Shown here one piece after another: positions 6,383-13,495 of a stretch of DNA of 15,943 nucleotides; the stretch's first letter is position 1; the number at the start of each line of letters is the position of its first letter. The stretch is from CAYGTK01 sp964352775 (GTDB taxonomy: Bacteria > Bacteroidota > Bacteroidia > Chitinophagales > CAIOSU01): positions 1 to 15,943 of the forward strand of contig CAYGTK010000087.1 of NCBI GenBank assembly GCA_964352775.1, written 5' to 3'. The notes beneath the pieces are model-generated. The model made no database searches. It was not told where the DNA came from and saw only the letters and a program-made list of their open reading frames with translations. Position numbers and translations under genes: made by a program.

Positions 6383-6435
6383 GTTAACTGCTGTTAACAC
6401 TGTTAAGTAGGTTAACACCCTTAACACTGGTTAAC
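6383..6435. repeat. GTTAAC-type palindromic hexamer array C
   Basis: Six hexamers (GTTAAC, GTTAAC, GTTAAG, GTTAAC, CTTAAC, GTTAAC) start at 6383, 6393, 6402, 6411, 6420 and 6430, again 9-10 bp apart. A large imperfect inverted repeat is centred on TAG at 6408-6410. Positions 6400-6426 are the exact reverse complement of 5745-5771 in array A, and similarity continues over about 58 bp with a one-base gap. The array ends 26 bp before the stop of the intact deacetylase. On the minus strand it finishes in CACTTTTT, so it might terminate that gene's transcript. Confidence 0.9.
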
Positions 6436-6461
6436 ACCTTCGCCTCATTAATCACATTACC

Positions 6462-7364
6462 TCAAAACCAAATTTCCTGAGCCAATCTGTAGGTATTGGC
6501 GTGCGCCTCGATGATGTCGGCTATACGGGGAGAATAGCCACCGCCCATGCTTATGCAAACGGGAAGGTCATTTTGTTTGCAGGTTTCTAACACAAACTTA
6601 TCGCGGGCCTTACAGCCTTGTATACTCATACCCAGTCGGCCAAGTTTGTCGGTTTCCAATACATCTACCCCAGATAAATAGAAAATAAAGTCGGGTTCAA
6701 CCTCGTCCAGTAATCTTGGTAAAGTCTCTTTTAAGGTTTTTAAATAGGTAGCGTCATCCGTTTTATCGGGCATGCCAATGTCAAGGTCAGATGCTTCTTT
6801 TTTAGCAGGGTAATTCTTAGCCCCATGCATGCTGAAGGTGAATACCTTTGGTTCATCTGCAAATATTTCAGCAGTTCCATTGCCTTGGTGTACATCTAGA
6901 TCTACCACCAATACTTTGCTTATCTCATCAGTGCTCAGCAAATAGGTGGCAGCCACACCAATATCGTTCAACATACAAAAGCCCTCGCCTCTATTGGTAT
7001 AGGCATGATGAGTTCCTCCAGCCACGTTCATTGCTACCCCATTTTGCTTAGCATATCTAGCACAATCAATAGTTCCCTGGGTGATGATCACCTCTCGTTC
7101 TACTAATTTTTCGCTTAAAGGAAAACCTATTTTTCGTTCTGCCTTTCGGTCTAGCTGTAAGGTTTTCAGAGCATTCCAATAATCGGTATCGTGCGTTTGT
7201 AAAATGATGTTTTCTGCAACTGGCTCGGGTTCAAAAAAGCTGCTCTCATCTATCGTACCCTCATATATCAACTGCTTGGGAAGCAGATCATACTTCTCCA
7301 TCGGGAAGCGATGCCCCTCTGGTAAGGGGTGGCAATAAATGGGCGACCAAGCTATTTTAAGCAT
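6462..7364 (-). CDS. Histone deacetylase-family amidohydrolase (HDAC/AcuC/acetylpolyamine deacetylase superfamily)
   Basis: The 300-residue protein is a complete arginase-fold zinc deacetylase, a length typical of the short class IV-like bacterial members. The catalytic His pair is in GGTHHA (His119 and His120). The zinc ligands are Asp157 and His159 in VVDLDVHQGNGTA, and Asp234 in SGVDVLETDKLGRL. The catalytic Tyr277 is in GGGYSPR. The family removes acetyl groups from lysines or polyamines. Bacterial members of this type have no assured substrate, and this sequence does not reveal one. No signal peptide is seen, so it should be cytoplasmic. It is a single gene, divergent from an exported protein. 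Downstream lie GTTAAC array C and, about 900 bp away, a relic of a second copy of its 3' end. Confidence 0.93.
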   Translation of the reverse strand: MLKIAWSPIYCHPLPEGHRFPMEKYDLLPKQLIYEGTIDESSFFEPEPVAENIILQTHDTDYWNALKTLQLDRKAERKIGFPLSEKLVEREVIITQGTIDCARYAKQNGVAMNVAGGTHHAYTNRGEGFCMLNDIGVAATYLLSTDEISKVLVVDLDVHQGNGTAEIFADEPKVFTFSMHGAKNYPAKKEASDLDIGMPDKTDDATYLKTLKETLPRLLDEVEPDFIFYLSGVDVLETDKLGRLGMSIQGCKARDKFVLETCKQNDLPVCISMGGGYSPRIADIIEAHANTYRLAQEIWF

Positions 7365-7437
7365 TCGGCGAAGATAATATCAATTAGTAATGGACAATTA
7401 GCAATTACCATTTTGTGTTTATAGTAGATAGGTCAAC

Positions 7438-7468
7438 TTGTAAAACCGTTTAACAATTGTTAAGTTTA
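7438..7468 (+). promoter_or_regulatory. Candidate promoter of the exported protein gene, with internal palindrome
   Basis: TTG at 7438-7440 and TAAGTTTA at 7461-7468 are 20 bp apart, fitting the Bacteroidota -33 TTG / -7 TAnnTTTG pattern with one mismatch. They lie 31 bp before the ATG at 7499. Between and overlapping them, 7450-7463 is a perfect 14-bp palindrome (TTAACAATTGTTAA), a possible operator. A GTTAAC hexamer is at 7485-7490. Confidence 0.4.
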
Positions 7469-7498
7469 GAAATATATCATTTGTGTTAACAGGCTGAT

Positions 7499-8476
7499 AT
7501 GAGAGTGCTTGTTTTGCTTATTGCCTTAGTTCTATTAAGCTCATCTATTAAAAAGGATGAGGGGGTAAGCTTTGAGCCGAAGTGGAAAGTAGGGGATGTG
7601 CGAGTGGTGAAAACCAAGGGTAGCTGTAATATAGATGTTGATTTTCCGCCGTATTGGTTAGGCGATTATAGGGTAAAAGTGGTAGCAGAGACAGAGGGGT
7701 ATTATACTGTTCAAGTAAGTTGCAAGGCAATAAACCGTAGGCTGAGTATTTTAAACAACCAACTGAAGAAGCCGATTGAGTGGTTGCCAGAATTTAGGGT
7801 TCAAAAAGAAGGTTTAGTATTTAGCTTAAGTAATCACCAAGTGTTAAAAAAGGAGGTGGAAAGGGGCTTGGCTGATATTTATCACCGCTATGGTGGTTGG
7901 ATGAATGATGCGTCATCTATGCATGTATTAGTGAAGGAATTGGAGAATTTACCTACAGATACTTTCTTCCTAAATAGCCTTAACCATTATTTACCACCAT
8001 TACTGTTTGTTTATAAAACCCCATGGTACAATGAAAAGGTGGGGACGAAGAAGCTGAAAGTAGAGGATGAAAAGATGCTTATGTACCTAGACTCTCTATC
8101 GATTATGGATAGTTATCAAGACTATATAAAACAGGTAGATAGTTTGGGAGTATTTGAACTTGCTATTGCAGGCTACAGAGATAATTCTAAAGTTATTGAT
8201 AGCTTATCGGTTAAAATAGAAAGGTTCTCGCCCAGGCCAATTACCTTTTGGAAGTTTGAGAACTTGGTTGGAAACCAGTGGGATAGTGCAGGAATGATTC
8301 ACGACCTTCTTATAGATTTAGGTTGGGCACAACAGAACCACCTTTTGGTAACCTATCGGTACAATGCCAAAACCTCGTGGTTAGTTAGTGGAAAAGTGGA
8401 GTATTATCGTAAGCAATGGAATTTGAATTTGAAAAATGAAATGATGAAAGAGCAAGCCGAATTCTATCTGGAGTAA
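7499..8476 (+). CDS. Exported protein of unknown function
   Basis: I do not recognise this 325-residue protein. It opens with a short hydrophobic stretch (MRVLVLLIALVLLSSS) that fits a signal peptide with possible cleavage near residue 17. There is no lipobox cysteine, so it would be periplasmic or secreted. The remainder looks like a mixed beta/alpha soluble protein with many aromatic and charged residues: KWKVGDVRVVKT near the start, an acidic middle part with DSLSIMDSYQDYIKQVDSLGVF, and a C-terminal strand-rich part (HLLVTYRYNAKTSWLVSGKVEYYR). There are no repeats, transmembrane helices or catalytic signatures. It stands alone between the divergent deacetylase gene and a downstream ferredoxin gene, with its own candidate promoter. 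Confidence 0.75.
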   Translation: MRVLVLLIALVLLSSSIKKDEGVSFEPKWKVGDVRVVKTKGSCNIDVDFPPYWLGDYRVKVVAETEGYYTVQVSCKAINRRLSILNNQLKKPIEWLPEFRVQKEGLVFSLSNHQVLKKEVERGLADIYHRYGGWMNDASSMHVLVKELENLPTDTFFLNSLNHYLPPLLFVYKTPWYNEKVGTKKLKVEDEKMLMYLDSLSIMDSYQDYIKQVDSLGVFELAIAGYRDNSKVIDSLSVKIERFSPRPITFWKFENLVGNQWDSAGMIHDLLIDLGWAQQNHLLVTYRYNAKTSWLVSGKVEYYRKQWNLNLKNEMMKEQAEFYLE

Positions 8477-8531
8477 AACCAATACCTAATTTATTGTTTC
8501 AACATAATACTACGCTGCCTGTTTTTCTTTC

Positions 8532-8849
8532 ATGCCTACCATAAGTTTTAAAGGACAAACAATTACCTGCCAACAAGGTGATACCTTGCGCAAAGTTTTA
8601 AAAGATGCGGGCCTATCGCCCCATAACGGCCAGGCTAAGTGGTTTAACTGTAAGGGCTTTGGTAGTTGTGGTACTTGTGCCGTGAAAATTGAAGGAGAAG
8701 TGAATGAGAAAACAGCCATGGAAAAATGGCGACTGAATTTCCCTCCACACGATAAGAAGAGTGGTTTACGTCTGGCCTGTCAATGCAGAGTAGAAGGAGA
8801 CTTAAGGGTCACAAAACACAAAGGCTTTTGGGGACAGAATGTGGTGTGA
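8532..8849 (+). CDS. Plant-type [2Fe-2S] ferredoxin
   Basis: This is a single-domain electron carrier of 105 residues with the beta-grasp [2Fe-2S] fold. The cluster ligands are visible as Cys40, Cys46 and Cys49 in NCKGFGSCGTCAVKI, the CxxxxxCxxC loop, and Cys83 in RLACQCRV, with Cys85 close by. The spacing resembles chloroplast-like and 2Fe-2S iron-sulfur binding domain proteins (Fer2) rather than adrenodoxin. The N-terminal strand pair (TISFKGQTITCQQGDTLRKVL) is typical. No reductase or oxygenase is adjacent, so the partner is unknown. It lies 55 bp after the exported protein gene on the same strand and ends 4 bp from the converging phosphopantetheinyl transferase gene. Confidence 0.88.
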   Translation: MPTISFKGQTITCQQGDTLRKVLKDAGLSPHNGQAKWFNCKGFGSCGTCAVKIEGEVNEKTAMEKWRLNFPPHDKKSGLRLACQCRVEGDLRVTKHKGFWGQNVV

Positions 8850-8853
8850 TAAG

Positions 8854-9465
8854 CTACACCGCCCAAGTCAGCACATGCCCCTCCAATTTATCCATATTCA
8901 GCGAAAGATCAAAGCGCTCATCTGCTTTTTGAATAATACCCGTTCCAGCATCTATATCTACACTTAAATGATCCCTAAAGTCTAACTGCTTTCGTCCATA
9001 CCACTTGTATAGGCTTTCCTTTGCGCTCCATATCTGTGTAGCGCGAAATAGGTCAGCAGGGTCACCCACCCATGTTTTTTCTTGCTCTGTCAAAAACTTA
9101 TGCATTACTCTGGCAATGCGGGGATGCACCTGCTCCATATCTACGCCTATTTCCTTTTGCTTACTGGTTGCTACCGCTACATAGTGCTTACTATGTGTTA
9201 TGCTAATGGCATGAGGTACGTTTGGTGCATAGGGTTTCCCTAAGTCATCTTTGCATAATTCTACATCGCGACCTAGTAATTCCATTAACAAAAACCGACT
9301 AGCTAGCCACTCCTTATACCGCTGACGAACATGGGTTTGCGGGGCAATGTCCAACTGGTTTGCTCGTGGTAATACCACCTCCTCAAAAAAGCTGTCGGGC
9401 TCACTGGGCTGCCATATCCCAAGAGTAATATCGCTTTGTGGTTCGTAAAATTTTATCAGCGGCAT
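8854..9465 (-). CDS. 4'-phosphopantetheinyl transferase superfamily protein (Sfp-like)
   Basis: This 203-residue enzyme should transfer the 4'-phosphopantetheine arm of coenzyme A to a carrier-protein serine. Family signatures appear in order: GKPYAP (76-81), ISITHSKHYVAVA (87-99), the Mg-binding IGVDMEQ (106-112, Asp109 and Glu111) and WSAKESLYKWYG (146-157, Glu150 and Lys154). Arg57 and an N-terminal region of unrelated sequence suit the pseudo-dimeric Sfp/AcpT layout, although it is on the short side for Sfp. No polyketide or peptide synthase gene is near, so it is probably the general enzyme for acyl carrier protein or for a pathway encoded elsewhere. It is divergent from the WD40-protein gene with a 29-bp gap. 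Confidence 0.9.
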   Translation of the reverse strand: MPLIKFYEPQSDITLGIWQPSEPDSFFEEVVLPRANQLDIAPQTHVRQRYKEWLASRFLLMELLGRDVELCKDDLGKPYAPNVPHAISITHSKHYVAVATSKQKEIGVDMEQVHPRIARVMHKFLTEQEKTWVGDPADLFRATQIWSAKESLYKWYGRKQLDFRDHLSVDIDAGTGIIQKADERFDLSLNMDKLEGHVLTWAV

Positions 9466-9470
9466 GTTGC

Positions 9471-9480
9471 GTAAATTTAC
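9471..9480. promoter_or_regulatory. Symmetric 10-bp palindrome between divergent genes
   Basis: GTAAATTTAC is a perfect palindrome in the 29-bp gap between the divergent PPTase and WD40 genes. On both strands it reads TAAATTTA, one base off the TAnnTTTG -7 box, so one element could serve both directions or be an operator. The minus-strand start is only 6 bp away, which would leave almost no leader. Confidence 0.3.
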
Positions 9481-9494
9481 ACTCCCTAACGCAT

Positions 9495-10442
9495 ATGCCT
9501 ACAAAAAAGCTCCATACCGAATTATTACATACCCTTACAGGACATACTGGTGCGGTGTTTACATTATATCCAGTACCTGAAGAACCTACACAAGTATTAA
9601 GTGGTAGTGGCGATGGTATGGTGGTGCAATGGGACATTATTGACCCTGAGAATGGAAAGCTTGTAGCTAAGGTGCCCACTAATATATTCTCTTTAGCCTT
9701 ATTACCTAATACGCCTTACTTGTTAATTGGCCAGTTACAGGGTGGTATACATGTGGTGAATACTGATATTCAGGCGGAGATAAAACATTTAGCTATCCAT
9801 AAAAAAGGAGTATTTGCTCTGTATTTATTGGATGATACTACTTGGCTCTCTGCTGGTGGAACTGGTGTGCTGGCGGTTTGGAATGCTGACTTTGAGTTGT
9901 TGACCAAATATCAAGTTTGCGATGCTAGTATACGCAGTATTAGTCGCAGCCCCGATGGAGAGCACCTAGCCTTGGGGTGTAGTGATAACAGTATTTACAT
10001 TTATGGAATAGAGCAGCAAGATGAGAAATTCACCTTGCATCAAATTTATCGGTTGCGAAGTCATGCTAATTCTGTGTTTACGGCGGAATATAGCCCCGAT
10101 GGAAAATACTTATGGAGTGGCAGTAGGGATGCGCAGTTGAGCATTTGGGATGTGCGGAAAAATTACGAACTTCGGCGGCCCATCGCGGCGCACTTGTATA
10201 CGATAAACGCTATGTCGTTCAGTCCTGATGGAACTATGCTGGCCACGGCAGGGCGAGATAAAGCGATAAAGATATGGGATGCAGAAAACTTTGAGCTGTT
10301 AAAGGTGATAAGCCCTGAAAAGCAGGAAGATGCCCATCGCAACTCGGTAAATGCCCTTTGGTGGAGTAAGCAGAACAACAACTTGGTGTCGGCAAGTGAT
10401 GACCGTACCATTAAAATTTGGAAGATAGAAGAAGACAATTAA
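9495..10442 (+). CDS. WD40-repeat beta-propeller protein
   Basis: I start it at the ATG at 9495 (315 residues). The longer frame to 9438 would overlap the start of the divergent PPTase gene, and its extra residues resemble no WD blade. Seven repeats can be followed, with characteristic ends such as GMVVQWDI, TGVLAVWNAD, NSIYIYGI, AQLSIWDV, KAIKIWDA and RTIKIWKI. Blades 5 to 7 carry canonical H-x-x-x-V...SPDG...SGSRD spacing. Seven blades form one closed propeller, a scaffold for protein binding and not an enzyme. There is no signal peptide, so it is cytoplasmic. The stop is 4 bp before the dcd start, suggesting coexpression with dCTP deaminase. No functional link is established. Confidence 0.9.
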   Translation: MPTKKLHTELLHTLTGHTGAVFTLYPVPEEPTQVLSGSGDGMVVQWDIIDPENGKLVAKVPTNIFSLALLPNTPYLLIGQLQGGIHVVNTDIQAEIKHLAIHKKGVFALYLLDDTTWLSAGGTGVLAVWNADFELLTKYQVCDASIRSISRSPDGEHLALGCSDNSIYIYGIEQQDEKFTLHQIYRLRSHANSVFTAEYSPDGKYLWSGSRDAQLSIWDVRKNYELRRPIAAHLYTINAMSFSPDGTMLATAGRDKAIKIWDAENFELLKVISPEKQEDAHRNSVNALWWSKQNNNLVSASDDRTIKIWKIEEDN

Positions 10443-10446
10443 CACC

Positions 10447-10983
10447 ATGATACTTACCGACAACGAAATACTAAAAGAAATAGAAAATGGTAGCATTTTA
10501 GTAGAGCCCTATCGCCCTGAATGTTTGGGTAGTAATAGCTACGATGTACATCTAGGTAAGCATTTGGCCCTCTACAAAAATTTGGTGTTAGATGCTCGTC
10601 AACACAACGAAATAGAACACATCCGCATACCTGAGGAAGGTTTTGTACTTCATCCGAATACGTTGTATCTAGGAGTTACTGAAGAATATACAGAGACTCA
10701 TAAACATGTTCCTTTTCTTGAAGGTAAAAGTAGCGTTGGTCGCCTAGGTATTGATATTCATGCTACTGCGGGTAAGGGCGATATTGGTTATTGCAACACT
10801 TGGACTTTAGAAATAAGCGTGACCCAATCCGTTCGTATTTATGCTGGAATGCCAATAGGCCAGTTGATCTATTTTGTGGCACAGGGCACAGTTAACACAC
10901 CGTACAATACCAAGAGTAGTGCAAAATACAATGGCCGCAGCCTTCGCCCCGTGGAAAGTATGATGTGGAAGAATAAGTTCTAG
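10447..10983 (+). CDS. dcd: dCTP deaminase
   Basis: The 178 residues match trimeric dCTP deaminase, which converts dCTP to dUTP for thymidylate synthesis. Visible motifs are LGSNSYDVHLG (28-38), the phosphate- and nucleotide-binding EGKSSVGRLGI (92-102), the catalytic Glu122 in TWTLEIS, and GMPIGQLIYF (135-144) with the conserved Gln139. The C-terminal segment (SSAKYNGRSLRPVES) suits the flexible lid. The length is slightly shorter than the 193 of E. coli Dcd but usual for the short form. It may be a bifunctional deaminase-dUTPase, which cannot be told here. It follows the WD40 gene by 4 bp. Its TAG stop overlaps the stop of the converging membrane protein gene on the palindrome CTAG. Confidence 0.95.
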   Translation: MILTDNEILKEIENGSILVEPYRPECLGSNSYDVHLGKHLALYKNLVLDARQHNEIEHIRIPEEGFVLHPNTLYLGVTEEYTETHKHVPFLEGKSSVGRLGIDIHATAGKGDIGYCNTWTLEISVTQSVRIYAGMPIGQLIYFVAQGTVNTPYNTKSSAKYNGRSLRPVESMMWKNKF

Positions 10984-11666
10984 TTCGTTTTCTGAACAAA
11001 ATGATTGAGGTATAGAATCATTCCAACGTAAGTTACAACAAGAGTAAGCACATTGGTATTAAAGCCAAGATCGAACTCTGGAATATGCAGTAACTCTCTA
11101 AATGAAGTTGTTGCAATGGTTAACATAAAGCCGATACCAAACACGAACAAACCGATAATAGCTGCTTTATTTTTGCTAGTACGTTGCACTCCATTCTTGG
11201 CTTCCTCTCTAAAAAAGTACCATAGAGCGCCAACACAGAACAATGCTTCAATACCAATAGCAAGCAAAACATTAGATGCGTATAGCCCAAACCCTATTGC
11301 GTGAGTATCTTGCCCGAATATATGGTGTGGGTGGCCCGAAAAAGCATCGAGAATATAATGCCCTACCAAAAGTAGAACTCCTATCAAGCCAATTTTAGTG
11401 CTTCCAAATAATACCCTGCCAATTACGAATACAATAATTATCCATATAGCTTGGGGAATAAGGTCGTGGCTGTATAGCATATCCACAGTCATATTAGTTA
11501 GCGTTGCATCAAGAGCATCGCTTGGTCCAGTAGGTTCAAGGCCTAAATAGTGAAATAGAAACCACAAGAAGTCTTGTAATTGCGAAATAATTAGAAAATA
11601 GAGCAAAGAGGCCTTCGGGAATTTCTGGTGAGCAATGAGTGCTGTAGAATAATGTCCTGCTAACAT
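10980..11666 (-). CDS. Polytopic membrane protein, metal-dependent hydrolase-like (DUF457/YdjM-type pattern)
   Basis: The 228-residue protein has about five to six hydrophobic segments. Histidines placed near membrane edges (AGHYSTALIAHQ at 3-14, YSHDLIPQ near residue 65, GHYILDAFSGHPHH at about 102-115) are reminiscent of the YdjM/DUF457-type membrane-bound metal-dependent hydrolases. In those, an HD-like pattern of SHSL and SHxxLD is repeated. Here it reads SHDL and GHYILD, so the assignment is by resemblance only, and no substrate is known for the group. It lies in the inner membrane. It is divergent from an HxlR regulator with a 91-bp gap containing candidate operator palindromes, so it may be that regulator's target. 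Its stop overlaps the dcd stop by 4 bp. Confidence 0.55.
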   Translation of the reverse strand: MLAGHYSTALIAHQKFPKASLLYFLIISQLQDFLWFLFHYLGLEPTGPSDALDATLTNMTVDMLYSHDLIPQAIWIIIVFVIGRVLFGSTKIGLIGVLLLVGHYILDAFSGHPHHIFGQDTHAIGFGLYASNVLLAIGIEALFCVGALWYFFREEAKNGVQRTSKNKAAIIGLFVFGIGFMLTIATTSFRELLHIPEFDLGFNTNVLTLVVTYVGMILYLNHFVQKTN

Positions 11667-11728
11667 TGGTAATGGTGTTTGAAGTAAGTATTTTAGCTTT
11701 AAATTGTAAAGTAAAAATAGAAATAACT

Positions 11729-11744
11729 TTACTTTTTAAAGTAA
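11729..11744. promoter_or_regulatory. Candidate HxlR operator: TTACTTT-TT-AAAGTAA
   Basis: This is a 7-bp inverted repeat with a 2-bp centre, 13 bp upstream of the HxlR-type regulator ATG. It overlaps a possible -7 box, TAACTTTA at 11724-11731. A half-site TAAAGTAA at 11707-11714 is a direct repeat of 11737-11744, exactly 30 bp apart, which is about three helical turns. Autoregulation, and control of the divergent membrane protein gene, are plausible inferences. Confidence 0.4.
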
Positions 11745-11757
11745 TTAAGACTGCATA

Positions 11758-12189
11758 ATGGAAAAGAAATTTCGATCTTCTTGTTTAATTGCCTCTGCTT
11801 TGGACTTAATAGGCGATAAATGGTCGCTGTTGATAGTGCGAGATATGTTACTTCACCACAAGAAGACCTTTATGCAACTTGCCTCATCTGATGAAGGGGT
11901 GGCTACTAATCTTTTATCTAATAGACTGAAGTTGCTAGAATCATTGGCGGTCATCACCAAAAGAAAATTAGCAGCTAATAAAAAAGAGAATATTTATCTA
12001 CTTACAGAAAAGGGTGTTGATCTTGCCCCATTGATAATGGAGATAGCAAATTGGAGCGATAAGTATGTACGTGAATACCATACGGGAATGAATCCCAATT
12101 TAGAAAGTAGTAAGGGAAAAGGTCAAATTATTCAGGGAGTTCAGGATGCTTATAGAAAGTTTGCTAAAGAGATCATCACTCAGAATTAG
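11758..12189 (+). CDS. HxlR family winged-helix transcriptional regulator
   Basis: The 143 residues match HxlR-type regulators, dimeric winged-helix DNA-binding proteins that often sense reactive electrophiles or redox changes through an N-terminal cysteine. The family core is clear: SSCLIASALDLIGDKWSLLIVRDML (7-31), the recognition region VATNLLSNRLKLLES (48-62) and the wing (ITKRKLAANKKENIYLLTEKG). Cys9 sits at the place of the usual sensing cysteine. A C-terminal helix extends to EIITQN. It is divergent from a membrane protein gene. Candidate operator palindromes lie just upstream. Its end overlaps the amidohydrolase gene on the other strand by 14 bp. Targets are unknown, and a divergent partner is the simplest guess. 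Confidence 0.9.
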   Translation: MEKKFRSSCLIASALDLIGDKWSLLIVRDMLLHHKKTFMQLASSDEGVATNLLSNRLKLLESLAVITKRKLAANKKENIYLLTEKGVDLAPLIMEIANWSDKYVREYHTGMNPNLESSKGKGQIIQGVQDAYRKFAKEIITQN

Positions 12190-13465
12190 CTACTTCATCG
12201 TTTTGGTCAATAGTAACAATAAGGTCTTCTTCTGATAGCAGAATGCCTTGCTTCATCATCATTTCTATGCTCTTAATAGACTCCAGATCTTCTAAGGGGT
12301 TATTATTGAGAACAAGAAAGCTGGCTTCATATCCTTCTTTAAAAGCAGCTATTTTTCTATTAGGAAAAATAGCTTTTGGTGTGCTATAACAAAGCATTTG
12401 TAGCATCTCGTTGTTGGTGAAAACACCAAGTTTTGCAACGTGAAGAGCTTCTTTGATAACCGTAAATGTGTAATAGTCGCTTCCAAGTAAAATTTCCACA
12501 CCTGCGGCCTTTAGTATTTGGAGATTTTTAGCTTGGATTTCTTGCATCTTAAGCTGACTTTTTGTGATGTAAAAGTTGTTAATCATCTCATTGCTGATGC
12601 ATAATGTGGTAACAACTGAAATTTCGTTTTTGGCAGCAACCTTAGCGTCTGCGTTTGAAATAATATAAAGTGAGTCTGGAACGCTAGGTGCGGGACCATA
12701 ACCAGGAAGATGATTAATTTCGTCAACGCCAGCTTCAACTGCGAAATGGAAATCAATTGCGTTTTCGACGTGGCAGCTTACGCTTAATTTTTCCTTATGT
12801 GCTTTATCAACTATCAAGTTTATAACGTTTGGCTCTAATCCCTTTATCGTATATTCTTCTGGTGAACAATTCCCTTGTCCATCTTTACAGGTGTATAGTA
12901 GATATGTTTTTACAAAATCTGGTTGGGTAAATAGAAAGATTTTCCAAATGCTATCGACTGCGGCACTATCGTTGGTTTCGTAATATGCATTTCCAACCAT
13001 ATTTAGTCCAGGATAAACATCTTGCTTAACGGAATAGAGCAAAGAAGGATGTCCTGAAGTACAAGTAAAACCAGCATTGGAAAAAATTGCGTCAACGGTA
13101 TGTTTTTCTGCCACTGTTTTCCTTATCTCATCTACGGCCCTTGCAACACAGTTAGGGTTTTTCGCATAGAAAACTCCTTGCCCCATAAACTTCAAGTTTA
13201 TATCGCTGAATGAGTGCTTAAGTTCTATACTATGCGTGTGCGCGTCACCAAAAGGTGGGATAACATAGCGTTTTTTCAGGTCTATAGTTTGGTCCATTTG
13301 AGCTGGGGCGGTTTTGGTGAATGCACCATTGGTTACATACCAGATAGTCTCTTCAAAACTTTCTCCGTTATACCATAGGCCGTTCGTAAAGGCATAGTTT
13401 GGTTCTTTTTCTGGAGAAACGCAGGCAAATAAAAGAAGTATAAAAAGGCCAGCTAAATATCTCAT
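12176..13465 (-). CDS. Amidohydrolase-family lipoprotein
   Basis: The 429 residues start with a lipoprotein signal peptide ending in LFAC (Cys15), so the enzyme is membrane-anchored outside the cytoplasm. The metal-site pattern of the amidohydrolase superfamily can be followed: HTH in FGDAHTHS (His76 and His78), Lys186 in DFVKTYLL as the likely bridging carboxylated lysine, His232 in CHVE, His252 in INHLPG and Asp330 in LLGSDYY. The layout resembles the prolidase-like and imidazolonepropionase-like groups of cyclic amide or dipeptide hydrolases. It lies 30 bp downstream of an oligopeptide-binding lipoprotein gene, so a peptide or cyclic-dipeptide substrate is a reasonable guess but no more. 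The 3' end overlaps the converging HxlR gene by 14 bp, so one of the stop regions lies inside the other coding region. Confidence 0.82.
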   Translation of the reverse strand: MRYLAGLFILLLFACVSPEKEPNYAFTNGLWYNGESFEETIWYVTNGAFTKTAPAQMDQTIDLKKRYVIPPFGDAHTHSIELKHSFSDINLKFMGQGVFYAKNPNCVARAVDEIRKTVAEKHTVDAIFSNAGFTCTSGHPSLLYSVKQDVYPGLNMVGNAYYETNDSAAVDSIWKIFLFTQPDFVKTYLLYTCKDGQGNCSPEEYTIKGLEPNVINLIVDKAHKEKLSVSCHVENAIDFHFAVEAGVDEINHLPGYGPAPSVPDSLYIISNADAKVAAKNEISVVTTLCISNEMINNFYITKSQLKMQEIQAKNLQILKAAGVEILLGSDYYTFTVIKEALHVAKLGVFTNNEMLQMLCYSTPKAIFPNRKIAAFKEGYEASFLVLNNNPLEDLESIKSIEMMMKQGILLSEEDLIVTIDQNDEVANSE

Positions 13466-13495
13466 AACTGGAAGATAATAAATATGTGGATACTG

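Noticed and set aside
5663..6435. CRISPR array
   Set aside because: The repeats are palindromic hexamers 9-10 bp apart with 3-4 bp between them. There are no unique spacers of the needed length and no cas genes.
7365..7440. Promoter for the deacetylase gene
   Set aside because: The best -7 match (TATCTTCG) would leave only a few bases before the ATG, and the spacing to the nearest TTG is short. It is too weak to annotate.
8840..8870. Bidirectional terminator between ferredoxin and PPTase genes
   Set aside because: Only a 4-bp GTGT/ACAC pairing is visible and no T tract, so it is not a credible hairpin.
9438..9494. Longer start for the WD40 protein
   Set aside because: It would overlap the start codon of the divergent PPTase gene and adds residues unlike a WD blade. 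The ATG at 9495 is preferred.
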